From Desulfocicer sp963675955 (lineage in GTDB: Bacteria; Desulfobacterota; Desulfobacteria; Desulfobacterales; Desulfobacteraceae), in contig CAXXVR010000004.1 in NCBI GenBank assembly GCA_963675955.2, positions 365,693-429,692 on the forward strand: a stretch of DNA of 64,000 nucleotides, read 5' to 3'. The notes under the pieces are model-generated. The model was not told the origin of the DNA. It did not search any database and saw only the letters and a program-made list of their open reading frames with translations. A program made the translations under genes and the position numbers. Positions 46,214-55,166 of this stretch are shown one piece after another; the first letter of the stretch is position 1; each line of letters opens with the position of its first letter.

Positions 46214-46906
46214 TTGAGTCGAAAAATTGAAACCGAAGGGATTGTCATAATCGTCGGCAATTACGGCAGTGGGAAATCGGAAACAGCGGTAAATCTGGCA
46301 TTTCATCAACAGAGGGCCGGCCTTGATGTAAGTATTGTGGACCTTGATCTGGTGAACCCCTATTTCAGAACACGGGAGGCACGGGTATCTTTGAAACGGC
46401 ATGGCATTAATGTTGTCATGCCCGATGAGAAATACATGCATGCAGATCTTCCCATTTTATCTCCAAAGGTAGCCGGTATCATCAAAAACACCTCGGATCT
46501 CACCATAATCGATGCCGGGGGAGATGACGTGGGCGTCACCGTTCTTGCAGCCCTGGCAGACAGTCTGGCTGGAAAAACGGTGCAAATGCTTCAGGTGGTG
46601 AATCCCTACCGCCCTTTTACAGAAACCGTTGAGGGGTGCCTGAAAATAAAAGGGGAGATTGAACTTTCTTCAAAGTTGAAGGTCACCGGATGGGTGAGTA
46701 ATGCCAATCTCATTGACCACACCACTTCCCATGATATTTATAAAGGATATGATTTGATACAGGAACTGTCCCGTCAAACCGGTATTCCGGTGCAATTCAT
46801 TACTGCAACCTCTGCACTGATGGATGAGCTGGATCTGGAACGGATTCATTGTCCTGTATTACCTATTGAGAGGACGCTGCCTCCCCCCTGGTGGCGGAGC
46901 AGTTAA
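46214..46906 (+). CDS. MinD/ParA-like P-loop ATPase of the VOR operon
   Basis: A 230-residue cytosolic nucleotide-binding protein. The P-loop is GNYGSGKSETAVNLA (residues 15-29), followed by the acidic VDLDLVNPYFRTREA and the later DLTIIDAGGDDVG, as in SIMIBI/MinD ATPases. The start is TTG 46214 with GGGGAG five bases upstream. It leads the operon of 2-oxoacid:ferredoxin oxidoreductase genes; a role in cluster insertion or complex maturation is my inference only. Confidence 0.75.
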   Translation: MSRKIETEGIVIIVGNYGSGKSETAVNLAFHQQRAGLDVSIVDLDLVNPYFRTREARVSLKRHGINVVMPDEKYMHADLPILSPKVAGIIKNTSDLTIIDAGGDDVGVTVLAALADSLAGKTVQMLQVVNPYRPFTETVEGCLKIKGEIELSSKLKVTGWVSNANLIDHTTSHDIYKGYDLIQELSRQTGIPVQFITATSALMDELDLERIHCPVLPIERTLPPPWWRSS

Positions 46907-46920
46907 CAGGAGAAAGGCGT

Positions 46921-47166
46921 ATGGCTTTTAAACATGTTGTTGATACGGAGAGATGCAAAGGCTGTGGCCTGTGTAAAGACGTCTGTCCCAAGAATGTTCT
47001 GGAAATTTCTAAAACGGTAAGTGCCAAGGGATATTTTCCCATATTCCAGGCAAGACCCGAGGATTGCATCTACTGCGCATTGTGCTGTGTGATGTGTCCT
47101 GATGTGGCCATCACCATTATTGAATCCAGTGACGAAAACCTTGAAAAAACAATGGAGGAAAATTGA
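46921..47166 (+). CDS. 2x[4Fe-4S] ferredoxin, delta subunit of 2-oxoacid:ferredoxin oxidoreductase
   Basis: An 81-residue ferredoxin with two complete cluster motifs, CKGCGLCKDVCP and CIYCALCCVMCP. It carries electrons out of the thiamine enzyme encoded by the next genes. ATG 46921 is preferred because GGAG lies upstream; its stop overlaps the next start (TGATG). Confidence 0.92.
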   Translation: MAFKHVVDTERCKGCGLCKDVCPKNVLEISKTVSAKGYFPIFQARPEDCIYCALCCVMCPDVAITIIESSDENLEKTMEEN

Positions 47167-48239
47167 TGGCCAAGGTATTAATGAAAGGAAATGAAGCAAT
47201 CGGTGAAGCCGCCATCCGGGCGGGCTGCCTTAATTATTTTGCATATCCCATTACCCCACAGTCCGAAGTTGCCGAATATCTTGCCAAAAGGTTGCCGGAG
47301 GTGAACGGTACCTTTGTTCAGGGAGAGAGTGAAGTGGCGGTGGGCTACATGATTTTTGGTGCAGCTGCCTGTGGGGAACGGGTAATGACAACCTCTTCAA
47401 GCCCCGGGATCAGCCTCATGAGCGAGGCTATCAGCTACATTGCCGGTGCCAGATGCCCTGCGGTATTTGTCAATATCATGCGCGGTGGACCTGGTCTTGG
47501 TGGTATACTACCCTCCCAGGGTGATTATTTCCAGGCTACCAAGGGCGGCGGGCATGGAGATTATCACATGCTGGTCATGGCCCCGGACGGGGTACAGGAG
47601 GCTGTGGAGATGACCATGCAAGCCTTCCCCCTGGCGGAAAAATACCGGGGACCTGTTATGATCATGGGAGATGGCATGATCGGGCAGATGATGGAGCCTG
47701 TGGAGTTTCCCGAAGATCTTTTTGTGCCCCCCACCAACAAGGATGACTGGGCTACTAACGGCATGGCCACCCGAAAGAGTGACACAAAAAACATTGTAAA
47801 ATCCCTCTATCTTGATCCCAAGGTGCTAAATGATCATAACCTGTTGTTGAAATCCCAGTATGATCGCATGCAAAAAGAGGAAGTCAGATTTGAAAATTAT
47901 AACACCGACGGTGACTATGAAGCCCTGATTGTCAGTTATGGCACCATGAGCCGGGTGTGCAAAACCGCCATTGATGAAATGAAGAAAAGTGGCCTGGAAA
48001 TAGGCATGGTAAGACCCAAGACCCTGTTCCCCTTTCCGGAAAAAGCTATCCATGATGCGGCATCAAAACCAGGCTGCAAGGTCGTTGTGAGCATTGAGAT
48101 GAGCATGGGCCAGATGGTGGAAGACGTGGAACGGGTGGTCAAAGGACAGGCACCCGTTCAATGGTATGGCCAGTGCGGTGGTGAAATACCCACCCCCGAG
48201 GAAGTCATAGAACATATTAAATCGTTGCTGAACAGTTAA
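47166..48239 (+). CDS. vorB: 2-oxoacid:ferredoxin oxidoreductase alpha subunit, VorB type
   Basis: A 357-residue subunit carrying the pyrimidine-binding domain of the thiamine enzyme. Motifs: GNEAIGEAAIRAGCLNYFAY, YPITPQSEV, QGESEVAVGYMIFGAAACG, RVMTTSSSPGISLMSEAISY and NIMRGGPGLGGILPSQGDYF. It fits the VorB/KorA group that oxidises branched-chain 2-oxoacids (or 2-oxoglutarate) to acyl-CoA with ferredoxin. ATG 47166 overlaps the ferredoxin stop. Confidence 0.9.
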   Translation: MAKVLMKGNEAIGEAAIRAGCLNYFAYPITPQSEVAEYLAKRLPEVNGTFVQGESEVAVGYMIFGAAACGERVMTTSSSPGISLMSEAISYIAGARCPAVFVNIMRGGPGLGGILPSQGDYFQATKGGGHGDYHMLVMAPDGVQEAVEMTMQAFPLAEKYRGPVMIMGDGMIGQMMEPVEFPEDLFVPPTNKDDWATNGMATRKSDTKNIVKSLYLDPKVLNDHNLLLKSQYDRMQKEEVRFENYNTDGDYEALIVSYGTMSRVCKTAIDEMKKSGLEIGMVRPKTLFPFPEKAIHDAASKPGCKVVVSIEMSMGQMVEDVERVVKGQAPVQWYGQCGGEIPTPEEVIEHIKSLLNS

Positions 48240-48256
48240 GCCGGGGGAGTTTAAAT

Positions 48257-48994
48257 ATGGGAAAAACATTTTCAAGACCGGAAGCACTTTCCGATGCACA
48301 TACCCACTATTGCCCCGGGTGTACCCATGGGATCGCCCACAGGCTTGTGGCTGAAGTAATTGATGAGCTGGGTATAAGAAACAGAACCGTTGGTATTGCC
48401 CCTGTGGGGTGTGCTGTCATGGCATACAACTATTTCAGCTGTGATTTTCAGGAAGCAGCCCACGGCAGAGCCCCTGCCATGGCCACGGGCATGAAACGGG
48501 TAAGGCCGGATCTCATGGTATTTACATACCAGGGGGATGGTGACCTTGCCAGTATCGGCATGGGAGAAATTGTCCATGCCGCTAACCGTGGGGAAAAATT
48601 CACCACTATTTTTATAAACAACGCCATATACGGCATGACCGGTGGCCAGATGGCCCCCACCACCATGCCGGGTCAGCGGGCCACAACGGCCCCCATGGGC
48701 CGGGATGTGGAAAAAACCGGTATGCCCATGCGCATGTGTGAGCTTCTTTCAAGCCTTGCCACACCAGGATATATTGAAAGACAGACCCTGCTCAAACCCA
48801 AGTATATAAACAAAGCCAAAAAAGCCATTAAAAGGGCCTTTGAGTATCAGGAGGCAAACAAGTGCTTCAGCTTTGTTGAATTGGTCAGTACCTGCCCCAC
48901 CAACTGGGGAATGACTCCCCAGGATGCGTTGAAATGGGCCGAAGAAACCCTGCTCCCTTATTATCCCCTGGGAGAGTTTAAATCTCCTGAATAA
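48257..48994 (+). CDS. 2-oxoacid:ferredoxin oxidoreductase beta (thiamine-binding) subunit
   Basis: A 245-residue subunit that binds thiamine diphosphate. It starts near HTHYCPGCTHGIAHRLVAEV, has the binding motif TYQGDGDLASIGMGEIVHAA and then the NNAIYGMTGGQMAPTTMPGQ loop. The CPGC pair is typical of the family. GGGGGAG precedes the ATG; it directly follows vorB by 17 bases. Confidence 0.92.
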   Translation: MGKTFSRPEALSDAHTHYCPGCTHGIAHRLVAEVIDELGIRNRTVGIAPVGCAVMAYNYFSCDFQEAAHGRAPAMATGMKRVRPDLMVFTYQGDGDLASIGMGEIVHAANRGEKFTTIFINNAIYGMTGGQMAPTTMPGQRATTAPMGRDVEKTGMPMRMCELLSSLATPGYIERQTLLKPKYINKAKKAIKRAFEYQEANKCFSFVELVSTCPTNWGMTPQDALKWAEETLLPYYPLGEFKSPE

Positions 48995-49141
48995 ACAGGG
49001 GAGTCAAGGATTTTTACTGAAACCCAAATGAAACTTGTTAAAAAATTTTAAATAAACCCATGTTTTTTTTAACGAAGACTTCAAGGTGTCTCAAGTAGAA
49101 TCCCTGAATGATTGAAATAAAATCTTTCTTAGGAGGCATAT

Positions 49142-49678
49142 ATGCAAAAAGAAGTGATGTTTGCAGGGTTTGGTGGGCAGGGCATTTTGCTCAGTGCAAA
49201 ACTGCTGGCCCATGCAGCCATGAACCAGGGCGCGGAGGTGATGTGGATTCCCTCCTATGGTCCTGAAATGAGAGGGGGTACCGCATACTGTACGGTTATT
49301 GTCAGTGACCGTCTCATCGGCTCGCCCATTATTAAAAATCCCACACACCTGGTGGCCATGAATCGCCCTTCCCTGGAGAAGTTTGCACCGGTGGTAAAAC
49401 CCAATGGGGTTGTCATGATCAACAGCTCCCTTATTCCGGTGAGAAGTGGCCGGGATGATGTGGATGAATTGATTGTACCCGCCAATGAGGCGGCCATTGA
49501 GGTGGGAAGTGTCCGTTGTGCCAATATTATTGCAGTGGCTGCCTTTGCGGCCCGGAGCAAGATGGTGGATCTTGATATTTTAAGGGAGTGCGTCAAAAAA
49601 CAGTTTGCTTCCAAGGCAAAGCTGATTCCTTTGAATATGGCTGCCTTTGACAAAGGGCTGGAAATCGCCCTTGGCTGA
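49142..49678 (+). CDS. 2-oxoacid:ferredoxin oxidoreductase gamma subunit
   Basis: A 178-residue subunit: FAGFGGQGILLSAKLLAHAA and SYGPEMRGGTAYCTVIVSD are the family signatures, and the end is KLIPLNMAAFDKG. AGGAGG precedes the ATG. A 147-base gap separates it from the beta subunit gene, wider than elsewhere in the operon. It completes the ferredoxin, alpha, beta, gamma enzyme. Confidence 0.92.
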   Translation: MQKEVMFAGFGGQGILLSAKLLAHAAMNQGAEVMWIPSYGPEMRGGTAYCTVIVSDRLIGSPIIKNPTHLVAMNRPSLEKFAPVVKPNGVVMINSSLIPVRSGRDDVDELIVPANEAAIEVGSVRCANIIAVAAFAARSKMVDLDILRECVKKQFASKAKLIPLNMAAFDKGLEIALG

Positions 49679-49716
49679 GTAAGCGCAATACATATGATAA
49701 GTAAGTGCAATACATA
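49679..49716. repeat. Two direct repeats GTAAGYGCAATACATA
   Basis: GTAAGCGCAATACATA and GTAAGTGCAATACATA occur with a 22-bp period right after the gamma subunit stop. The function is unknown; a two-turn spacing would suit a regulator. Confidence 0.5.
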
Positions 49717-49754
49717 GCCAGGGGAATTAATGAATTGACTTTAAAGGGGGTTGT

Positions 49755-50243
49755 ATGATTCGACGTGAGATTTCGCTTTTCATGAACAATGTACCCGGTG
49801 AACTTGGCAAACTGACGGCACTATTGAGTGATGCCGGTATCAATGTGGATGCCATCACCATTCAGGATGCGTCAAGTTATATCCAAAACATCTTTGAGGC
49901 CAGAGGGAAATCAATTAAACGACTGGCCTCTGCGGCAAGTTACAGCTCTGTGAAAAGAGATTCCGCAGAGGTTTCCCTTATCCGGATGCTGGTGGATAAG
50001 CCCGATGAAGCCGTGGAATTGCTCAATGAGAAAGATTATATCTTTGATACCAAGGATCTCATCGCCATTGAACTGGAAAATATCCCCGGCACCCTTTCCA
50101 GGATTACCCGAAAATTTGGGGAAGAAGAAGTCAATATCAACTATGTTTATGGCTCTGTATCAGACTCCGACGGGAAATGCCTTTTTGTTTTCTGCCCGGA
50201 AGATCTGAAGGCCGCTTTAAAGATTTTTGAATCCTTTAAATGA
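49755..50243 (+). CDS. Double ACT-domain protein
   Basis: A 162-residue protein made of two ACT domains (VPGELGKLTALLSDAGINVDAI at residues 12-33; IPGTLSRITRKFGEEEVNIN at about 111-130). ACT domains bind amino acids; pairs without a catalytic partner act as sensors or regulators. Its place beside the VOR genes suggests sensing a branched-chain amino acid. AAAGGGGGTTGT precedes the ATG. Confidence 0.85.
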   Translation: MIRREISLFMNNVPGELGKLTALLSDAGINVDAITIQDASSYIQNIFEARGKSIKRLASAASYSSVKRDSAEVSLIRMLVDKPDEAVELLNEKDYIFDTKDLIAIELENIPGTLSRITRKFGEEEVNINYVYGSVSDSDGKCLFVFCPEDLKAALKIFESFK

Positions 50244-50300
50244 TCTTTTGTGTGAACAGATATACTTGATCAGGTAAGGATTTAAGGATGTCAGATTTTA

Positions 50301-50368
50301 TTGATTTACCATTTGTCAAGCCAGGGCTGCTGTGTCCATGTATGCCGCCCATGGCAAAATGGTAAATT
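50301..50368. repeat. Palindrome TTGATTTACC...GGTAAATTAA
   Basis: ATTTACCATTT and AAATGGTAAAT pair, with a second inner stem (GCCAGGGC / GCCCATGGC). A similar end sequence and layout is seen at 62857-62925. Confidence 0.5.
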
Positions 50369-50426
50369 AAAAACTGCTGACTGCCTAAGAATTTGATGAC
50401 GGGCGCTTAATCCGGCATAATCTATT

Positions 50427-50471
50427 AAAAAAGTCCCAGGGACATTATGTGTTGTCCCAGGGACTTTTTTT
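50427..50471. terminator. Bidirectional terminator between convergent genes
   Basis: AAAAAAGTCCCAGGGACA pairs with TGTCCCAGGGACTTTTTT with one central mismatch, around an 8-base loop. It carries T tracts on both strands and lies between the ACT protein and the acyl-CoA dehydrogenase. Confidence 0.85.
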
Positions 50472-50526
50472 GCTTTGGTCATCCATATCGTGGACAGGCC
50501 CTGCAATACCAACCTGAATATTTACC

Positions 50527-51681
50527 TTAAGGTTTGCGTTTATCCTTAAGAATATTATTTGAAATCACAATGCGCTGGATTTCAGAGGTTCCCTCATAAA
50601 TGGTAAATACCCTGGCGTCCCTGTAAAAGCGTTCCACCTCGTAGTCCTTTGTAAAACCATATCCGCCATGGAGCTGGATGGCCCGGGCCGTCACCTGGTT
50701 GACCATTTCAGAGGCAAAGAGTTTGGCCATGGCTGCCTGGGTGGTGTATTTTTCCTTTCGATCTTTCATGGCAGCAGCGGACAGAACCAGTTGCCGTGCC
50801 GCTTCAATCTGGGTGGCCATGTCTGCAATCTGCCAGCGGATGCCCTGGTGCTTTATGATGGCACATCCGAACTGCTTTCGATTTTTTCCATATTTCACGG
50901 CGGCGTCAAAGGCAGCCTGGGCAACCCCCACTGACTGTGCAGCAATGCCGATGCGACCACCATCAAGGCCTGACATGGCAATCTTAAAGCCGTCGCCTTC
51001 CTTTCCCAAAAGACAGGAGGCCGGTACCCGGCAGTTTTCAAAAATCAGGTCCGTGGTATCAGATGCCCTCAATCCCATTTTATCTTCCGTATGCCCCACA
51101 ATGAGACCCGGAGTTTTCTTTGACACCAGAAAGGCACTGATACCTTTATGCCCAGCATTTTCATCGGTTTTGGCGGTGACAATGACGGCACCTGAATTTT
51201 TGCCGGAGGTGATAAAGCGTTTGGTGCCGTTAATGATATAATCCTCCCCGTCACGCACAGCAGTGGTGGACTGGCTCACAGGGTCTGATCCTGCATCGGG
51301 TTCTGTCAGGGCAAATGCACCAATGATTTTACCCGAGGCCAGGGGAATGAGAAATTCTTCTTTCTGGGCTTTCGTGCCAAATTTCAGAATACTTTCACAG
51401 ACAATGGAGTTCTGCACCGACATGACCACAGATGTGGAGGCACAGGAATAGGCGATTTCCGAAAGGGCCAGGACATAGGAAATGGTATCTGCTCCCTCTC
51501 CACCATATTCCGGAGGAATCATCATGCCCATAAGGCCCAGCTCTCCCATCTGTTTAAAATTTTTCCTGGGAAATTCCTTGGTTTTATCCCGCTCCGCAGC
51601 GGTGGGTGCAATGACCTTTCTGGAAAATTCCCTGACCATGCTTTGAATCATTAATTGTTCTTCGGTGAGGTTAAATAACAT
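50527..51681 (-). CDS. Acyl-CoA dehydrogenase
   Basis: A 384-residue FAD enzyme that oxidises acyl-CoA to 2-enoyl-CoA. Signatures: GAFALTEPDAGSDP (about residues 125-138), ITSGKNSGAVIVTAKTD and the C-terminal TARAIQLHGGYGFTKDYEVERFYRDAR. The catalytic Glu in this subfamily lies in the IYEGTSEIQRIVISNNIL tail. ATG 51681 is used since AGGAG lies six bases upstream and MLFNLTEEQ is a normal start. It belongs to the short/branched-chain group by pattern; an XRE-cupin regulator is just upstream. Confidence 0.92.
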   Translation of the reverse strand: MLFNLTEEQLMIQSMVREFSRKVIAPTAAERDKTKEFPRKNFKQMGELGLMGMMIPPEYGGEGADTISYVLALSEIAYSCASTSVVMSVQNSIVCESILKFGTKAQKEEFLIPLASGKIIGAFALTEPDAGSDPVSQSTTAVRDGEDYIINGTKRFITSGKNSGAVIVTAKTDENAGHKGISAFLVSKKTPGLIVGHTEDKMGLRASDTTDLIFENCRVPASCLLGKEGDGFKIAMSGLDGGRIGIAAQSVGVAQAAFDAAVKYGKNRKQFGCAIIKHQGIRWQIADMATQIEAARQLVLSAAAMKDRKEKYTTQAAMAKLFASEMVNQVTARAIQLHGGYGFTKDYEVERFYRDARVFTIYEGTSEIQRIVISNNILKDKRKP

Positions 51682-51832
51682 CTGGGTCTCCTTTTCATGG
51701 GGATCGAGGTGGTCTTTAGTGTTTACATTGATTTTAAGATCGGCAACCTGAAGGTGGGGCACTCGGTGCGTATTATCTTCTATTTCACGCTAAAAAGGCC
51801 CATGTAATGACCAGTCTCTGATGAGAAATCTA

Positions 51833-51843
51833 CCGACGGTCGG
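51833..51843. promoter_or_regulatory. CCGAC-G-GTCGG dyad upstream of acyl-CoA dehydrogenase
   Basis: A perfect 11-bp inverted repeat about 150 bases before the gene start, in the interval with the regulator gene. The shape resembles TetR-type operators of beta-oxidation genes. Confidence 0.4.
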
Positions 51844-51882
51844 GATATCAATCTCTGATCTTTTACTGAAACACTCTTTTCA

Positions 51883-52431
51883 TTAGGGACTGTATACCAC
51901 CACAATAAGCTCTGCTTGCGTATCCCCCACGTTGATCAAATCATGTTTGATGGCGGAGTTGAAATGAAGGGACTCACCGGGTCCCAACCGGTTGACATTG
52001 TCACCCACGGTAATTTCCACCTCTCCTTTAAGGACATAGGAGAACTCTTCACCTTCGTGTTGAAAGCCGACACCCTCATGGGCCTGACCAGCCTCAATGG
52101 TGATGCGAAAGGCCTTTAGATGTTTATTTTCCGCCCCCGGGGTCAGGGGAGAATAGGCATAATTATCTGTTCTTTTGGTGTAAGCTTTTTTTCTTTCTGC
52201 TTCGGTGTCTTCCTGCTCTTTCAGAAGAAATCCGGAATCCACACCCAATGCCCGGGATATCTGCAGCAGAGTACCCACCGGAGGGCGTTTTTTTCCTGCC
52301 TCCACCGTTTTAATAAACTCTTTGGACAGACCGGTTTCATTGGCCAGAAAATCCAGGGTCAGCTTCTTATCCAGGCGGATCTGCTTGATTCTTTTTCCAA
52401 TGGGAATCAGTTCATTTTTTGACTTTGCCAT
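51883..52431 (-). CDS. XRE-family regulator with C-terminal cupin domain
   Basis: A 182-residue regulator. Helix-turn-helix at residues 10-65 (IGKRIKQIRLDKKLTLDFLA; TGLSKEFIKTVEAGKKRPP) and a cupin barrel at about 112-180 (GEEFSYVLKGEVEITVGDNV; LGPGESLHFNSAIKHDLINV). Such proteins sense small metabolites and often control neighbouring catabolic genes; the acyl-CoA dehydrogenase is the obvious target. AGGAG precedes the ATG. Confidence 0.9.
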   Translation of the reverse strand: MAKSKNELIPIGKRIKQIRLDKKLTLDFLANETGLSKEFIKTVEAGKKRPPVGTLLQISRALGVDSGFLLKEQEDTEAERKKAYTKRTDNYAYSPLTPGAENKHLKAFRITIEAGQAHEGVGFQHEGEEFSYVLKGEVEITVGDNVNRLGPGESLHFNSAIKHDLINVGDTQAELIVVVYSP

Positions 52432-52460
52432 CTATGAACTCCTTTTGGTTATTTGTGAAT

Positions 52461-52478
52461 TGAACGAGCGCTCAGTCA
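52461..52478. promoter_or_regulatory. TGAACGAGCGCTCAGTCA dyad before the XRE-cupin gene
   Basis: GAGCGCTC forms a perfect 8-bp core with partly matching TGA/TCA flanks. It lies 30 bases upstream of the gene, near where the ribosome-binding and transcription start regions should be. Confidence 0.4.
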
Positions 52479-52609
52479 TTAATAATATTAAAAAAAAAGG
52501 TTGTCAACCCTCACAATTTTTGTTTTCGCTTACGTTTCACTTCATTTGTTTCATCGATTATGATTGTATGCCAGGACATGAATATAGCATATCATCTTTA
52601 AAATATCGT

Positions 52610-52763
52610 GTTTGGTCATAACATAGGCCACTCATCACAGGTCAGCGGGGTCAGGCTTGTGTTATTGGCCTTATTGCAGCCTGTGTAAAGGCTAAAACTA
52701 CCGATAATGCCAATAAAGCAAGTCTGACCTCTCCCCAAAATGGCCCATGTCTTGACCAAGCCC
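52610..52763. repeat. Palindromic repeat family, long nested copy
   Basis: The outer arms are GTTTGGTCATAACATAGGCC and TGGCCCATGTCTTGACCAAG. Inside lies a second inverted repeat: GGTCAGGCTTGTGTTATTGG against CCAATAAAGCAAGTCTGACC. Nearly the whole 154 bases can fold on itself, which is how small non-autonomous elements look. Confidence 0.7.
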
Positions 52764-52818
52764 AAAATGGCAAACGTCAAATCAGATGTGAATCTGAGGA
52801 AGGTATCGTTAAAACGAA

Positions 52819-53880
52819 TTATACTTTTTCAATCCATTTTTCCGTATCTTCAGCCAGGCCATACTGAATGTGGGTGATGGCGTCATTGAATTTTACGGCC
52901 AGTTCACCGGGGGTACCGTCGCCGATATTCATGACATCTTTGCCGTAACGAATTTCTCCCACCGGTGAAATAACCGCTGCCGTTCCCGAACCAAAGGCCT
53001 CGGTGAGGGTTCCGTTTTTGTGGGCTGTAACCAGTTCATCAATGCTGATTTTCCGCTCGGATACCTTCATACCCCATTTTCTACCCAGCTGAAGAACTGA
53101 GTTCCGGGTGATTCCGGGTAAAATACTGCCATTGAGCATGGGGGTCACAATCTCTCCGTCTATGACGAAAAAGATGTTCATGGCACCCACCTCTTCAATG
53201 TATTTCTGCTCCACGCCGTCCAGCCACAACACCTGGTCGTAGCCTTCTTTTTTTGCTTTCTCTGAGGCATAAAGGCTTGCCGCATAATTACCGGCGGTTT
53301 TATATTCACCAACCCCGCCCCGGACGGCCCGGACATGATCCGTGGAGATCCAGATTTTCACCGGTTTAAAGCCTGCAGCATAATAGGCACCCACGGGAGA
53401 AAGGATGATAAAATACCGGTATGTATGGGAGGCCCGCACACCAAGGAAGGGATCGGTGGCAAACACCGTAGGTCTTATATAAAGGGAGGTTCCCATGGTT
53501 TCGGGAATCCAGTCTTTCTCTACTTTGAGCAGTTCCTTCAGGGATTTAAGGGCAAATGCCTCATCCACTTCGGGGATACACAACCCCCGGGCGGAACTGT
53601 TCAGACGTTTGAAGTTTTCCTGGGGTCTGAAAAGCTGAATGTCACCTGCGGCGGTTTTGTATGCCTTTAATCCCTCAAAGATGGTCTGACCATAGTGAAG
53701 GGTCATGGTGGCCGGGGAAATTGAGAAATTGTGCAGGGGTTCAATGCGGGGATTGTGCCAGCCTTTTTCCGGATTGTAATCCATGTTAAACATGTGATCT
53801 GTGAAAACTGTGCCAAAGCCCAGTGCTGAATCAGCAGGCCTTTTCCCAGGTTTTTCTGTACGGGTAATGGATATGTCCAT
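52819..53880 (-). CDS. ilvE: Branched-chain amino acid aminotransferase
   Basis: A 353-residue class IV PLP enzyme of the longer IlvE form. Conserved: LHYGQTIFEGLKAYKTAAGD, the PLP lysine in VGEYKTAGNYAASLYA, YDQVLWLDGVEQKYIEEVG and the EAFGSGTAAVISPVGEI loop. It interconverts Leu, Ile, Val and their 2-oxoacids. In this setting the product could feed the VOR enzyme. GGGAG precedes the ATG. Confidence 0.94.
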   Translation of the reverse strand: MDISITRTEKPGKRPADSALGFGTVFTDHMFNMDYNPEKGWHNPRIEPLHNFSISPATMTLHYGQTIFEGLKAYKTAAGDIQLFRPQENFKRLNSSARGLCIPEVDEAFALKSLKELLKVEKDWIPETMGTSLYIRPTVFATDPFLGVRASHTYRYFIILSPVGAYYAAGFKPVKIWISTDHVRAVRGGVGEYKTAGNYAASLYASEKAKKEGYDQVLWLDGVEQKYIEEVGAMNIFFVIDGEIVTPMLNGSILPGITRNSVLQLGRKWGMKVSERKISIDELVTAHKNGTLTEAFGSGTAAVISPVGEIRYGKDVMNIGDGTPGELAVKFNDAITHIQYGLAEDTEKWIEKV

Positions 53881-54036
53881 TTGTAAATTCTCCCTTGTTT
53901 TATATGAGTACTTTACCTTATATTTATCAAAAATATGATAAGTTGAATATATGATCTTGATCCAAGGCCTTTGTCAAGATAATTTGTCTGAAAGGCCTTT
54001 TTTCCCCCCGATGTTTAATCTCACCCGGCATGAAGT

Positions 54037-54063
54037 TTGACAAACGGCAGTTTGTTTTATAAG
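54037..54063 (+). promoter_or_regulatory. Promoter-like site and dyad before the homocysteine methyltransferase gene
   Basis: TTGACA (54037) with TATAAG 15 bases on. The perfect dyad ACAAAC-GGCA-GTTTGT (54040-54055) overlaps it. It lies between divergent ilvE and this gene. No SAM riboswitch was recognised. Confidence 0.4.
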
Positions 54064-54129
54064 TATGATCTCCATCTTCAAATAATCATGTAAATTATTC
54101 AATAATCATGGGAAAAGGTGAAACATATC

Positions 54130-55005
54130 ATGACAATTTTAAAAAATGTAAAAGACAACGGGCTGCTTTTTGACGGCGCCATGGGTTCCATGCTCATTGC
54201 GGCAGGCCTTAAGGGCGGTAAGGTATCGGAACTCTGGAATATTGAAAACCCCGCAGTGATCGAAGATATTCACAGGGCCTATTTTAATGCCGGTGCCCAG
54301 GTCGCAACTGCCAATACTTTTGGCGCATCCCCATTTAAACTCAAAAAAATGGGTATAGACACAGATCCTGAAGCCCTTAATGTAGCCGCCGTTGAAATCG
54401 CAAGAAGGGCCGCAGGTCCAGACCTTTATGTTGCCGGTGACATGGGACCCCTGGGAGAAATGCTTCAGCCTGCAGGGCTTTTAACTGAGGCAGATGCAAC
54501 CTCCCATTATGCAGACCAGGCCGCCTTTCTGGTCAAAGGCGCCATTGATTTTTTCATACTTGAGACTTTTTTTGATCTGAACGAAATCCTGGCGGCCATC
54601 CGGGGCATTCGTCTGGTGTCCGATCTGCCCATTTTCGCCACCATGACCTTTCAGCAGAAACCCACCGGTTTCTTCACCCTCATGGGAAACAAGCCCGGTG
54701 ACTGCATGAATCGGCTGGTGGATGCCGGAGCCTCGGTGGTGGGTGCCAATTGCTCCCTTGCAAGTGATGCCATGGTGGATCTTGCAAAGATCATCAGAGA
54801 CAGTGTTGATATCCCTGTCATGGTTCAACCCAATGCCGGTGCACCCAAGACACAGGGGGACGGGGTTATTTATCCTGAAACCGTGGACTTTTTTTCTGAC
54901 AATATCCTGACCCTAAAAAAAATCGGCATTGATGTGGTGGGTGGCTGCTGCGGCACCACACCGGATTTTATAAAAGCCATTGCTGACAAAATATCCGCTT
55001 CTTGA
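54130..55005 (+). CDS. Homocysteine S-methyltransferase domain protein (MetH N-terminal type)
   Basis: A 291-residue TIM-barrel methyltransferase. Signatures: LFDGAMGSMLIAAGL start, GAQVATANTFGAS, DFFILETFFDLNE, VVGANCSL with the first zinc Cys, and VVGGCCGTTPDFIKAI with the paired zinc cysteines. It matches only the first domain of methionine synthase; no folate, cobalamin or SAM-activation domains follow. It may pair with separate corrinoid proteins elsewhere. The start is ATG 54130; an in-frame GTG lies four codons upstream. Confidence 0.88.
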   Translation: MTILKNVKDNGLLFDGAMGSMLIAAGLKGGKVSELWNIENPAVIEDIHRAYFNAGAQVATANTFGASPFKLKKMGIDTDPEALNVAAVEIARRAAGPDLYVAGDMGPLGEMLQPAGLLTEADATSHYADQAAFLVKGAIDFFILETFFDLNEILAAIRGIRLVSDLPIFATMTFQQKPTGFFTLMGNKPGDCMNRLVDAGASVVGANCSLASDAMVDLAKIIRDSVDIPVMVQPNAGAPKTQGDGVIYPETVDFFSDNILTLKKIGIDVVGGCCGTTPDFIKAIADKISAS

Positions 55006-55020
55006 TGATTCTCTATTAGT

Positions 55021-55132
55021 TTTTTTATATGAAAAAGTGGGTACTGGGTTTTGGGTTCTAGGTACTGGGTTCCAAAACCAACTACTTTTTCATTGTTCGT
55101 TGTGGCTGGTGGTTACAGCCATGTATGTTATA
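55021..55132. repeat. Dispersed repeat, copy B
   Basis: It opens TTTTTTATATGAAAAAGTGG, contains GGTACTGGGTTCC, then ACTTTTTCATTGTTCGTTGT and GCCATGTATGTTATA, the same block order as 21180-21320. ATGAAAAAGT pairs with ACTTTTTCAT and GGTTTTGG with CCAAAACC, giving a long hairpin. Confidence 0.65.
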
Positions 55133-55166
55133 TGAAAAGGTAGCCTTTAAGGCAACCTCGGCAGAG

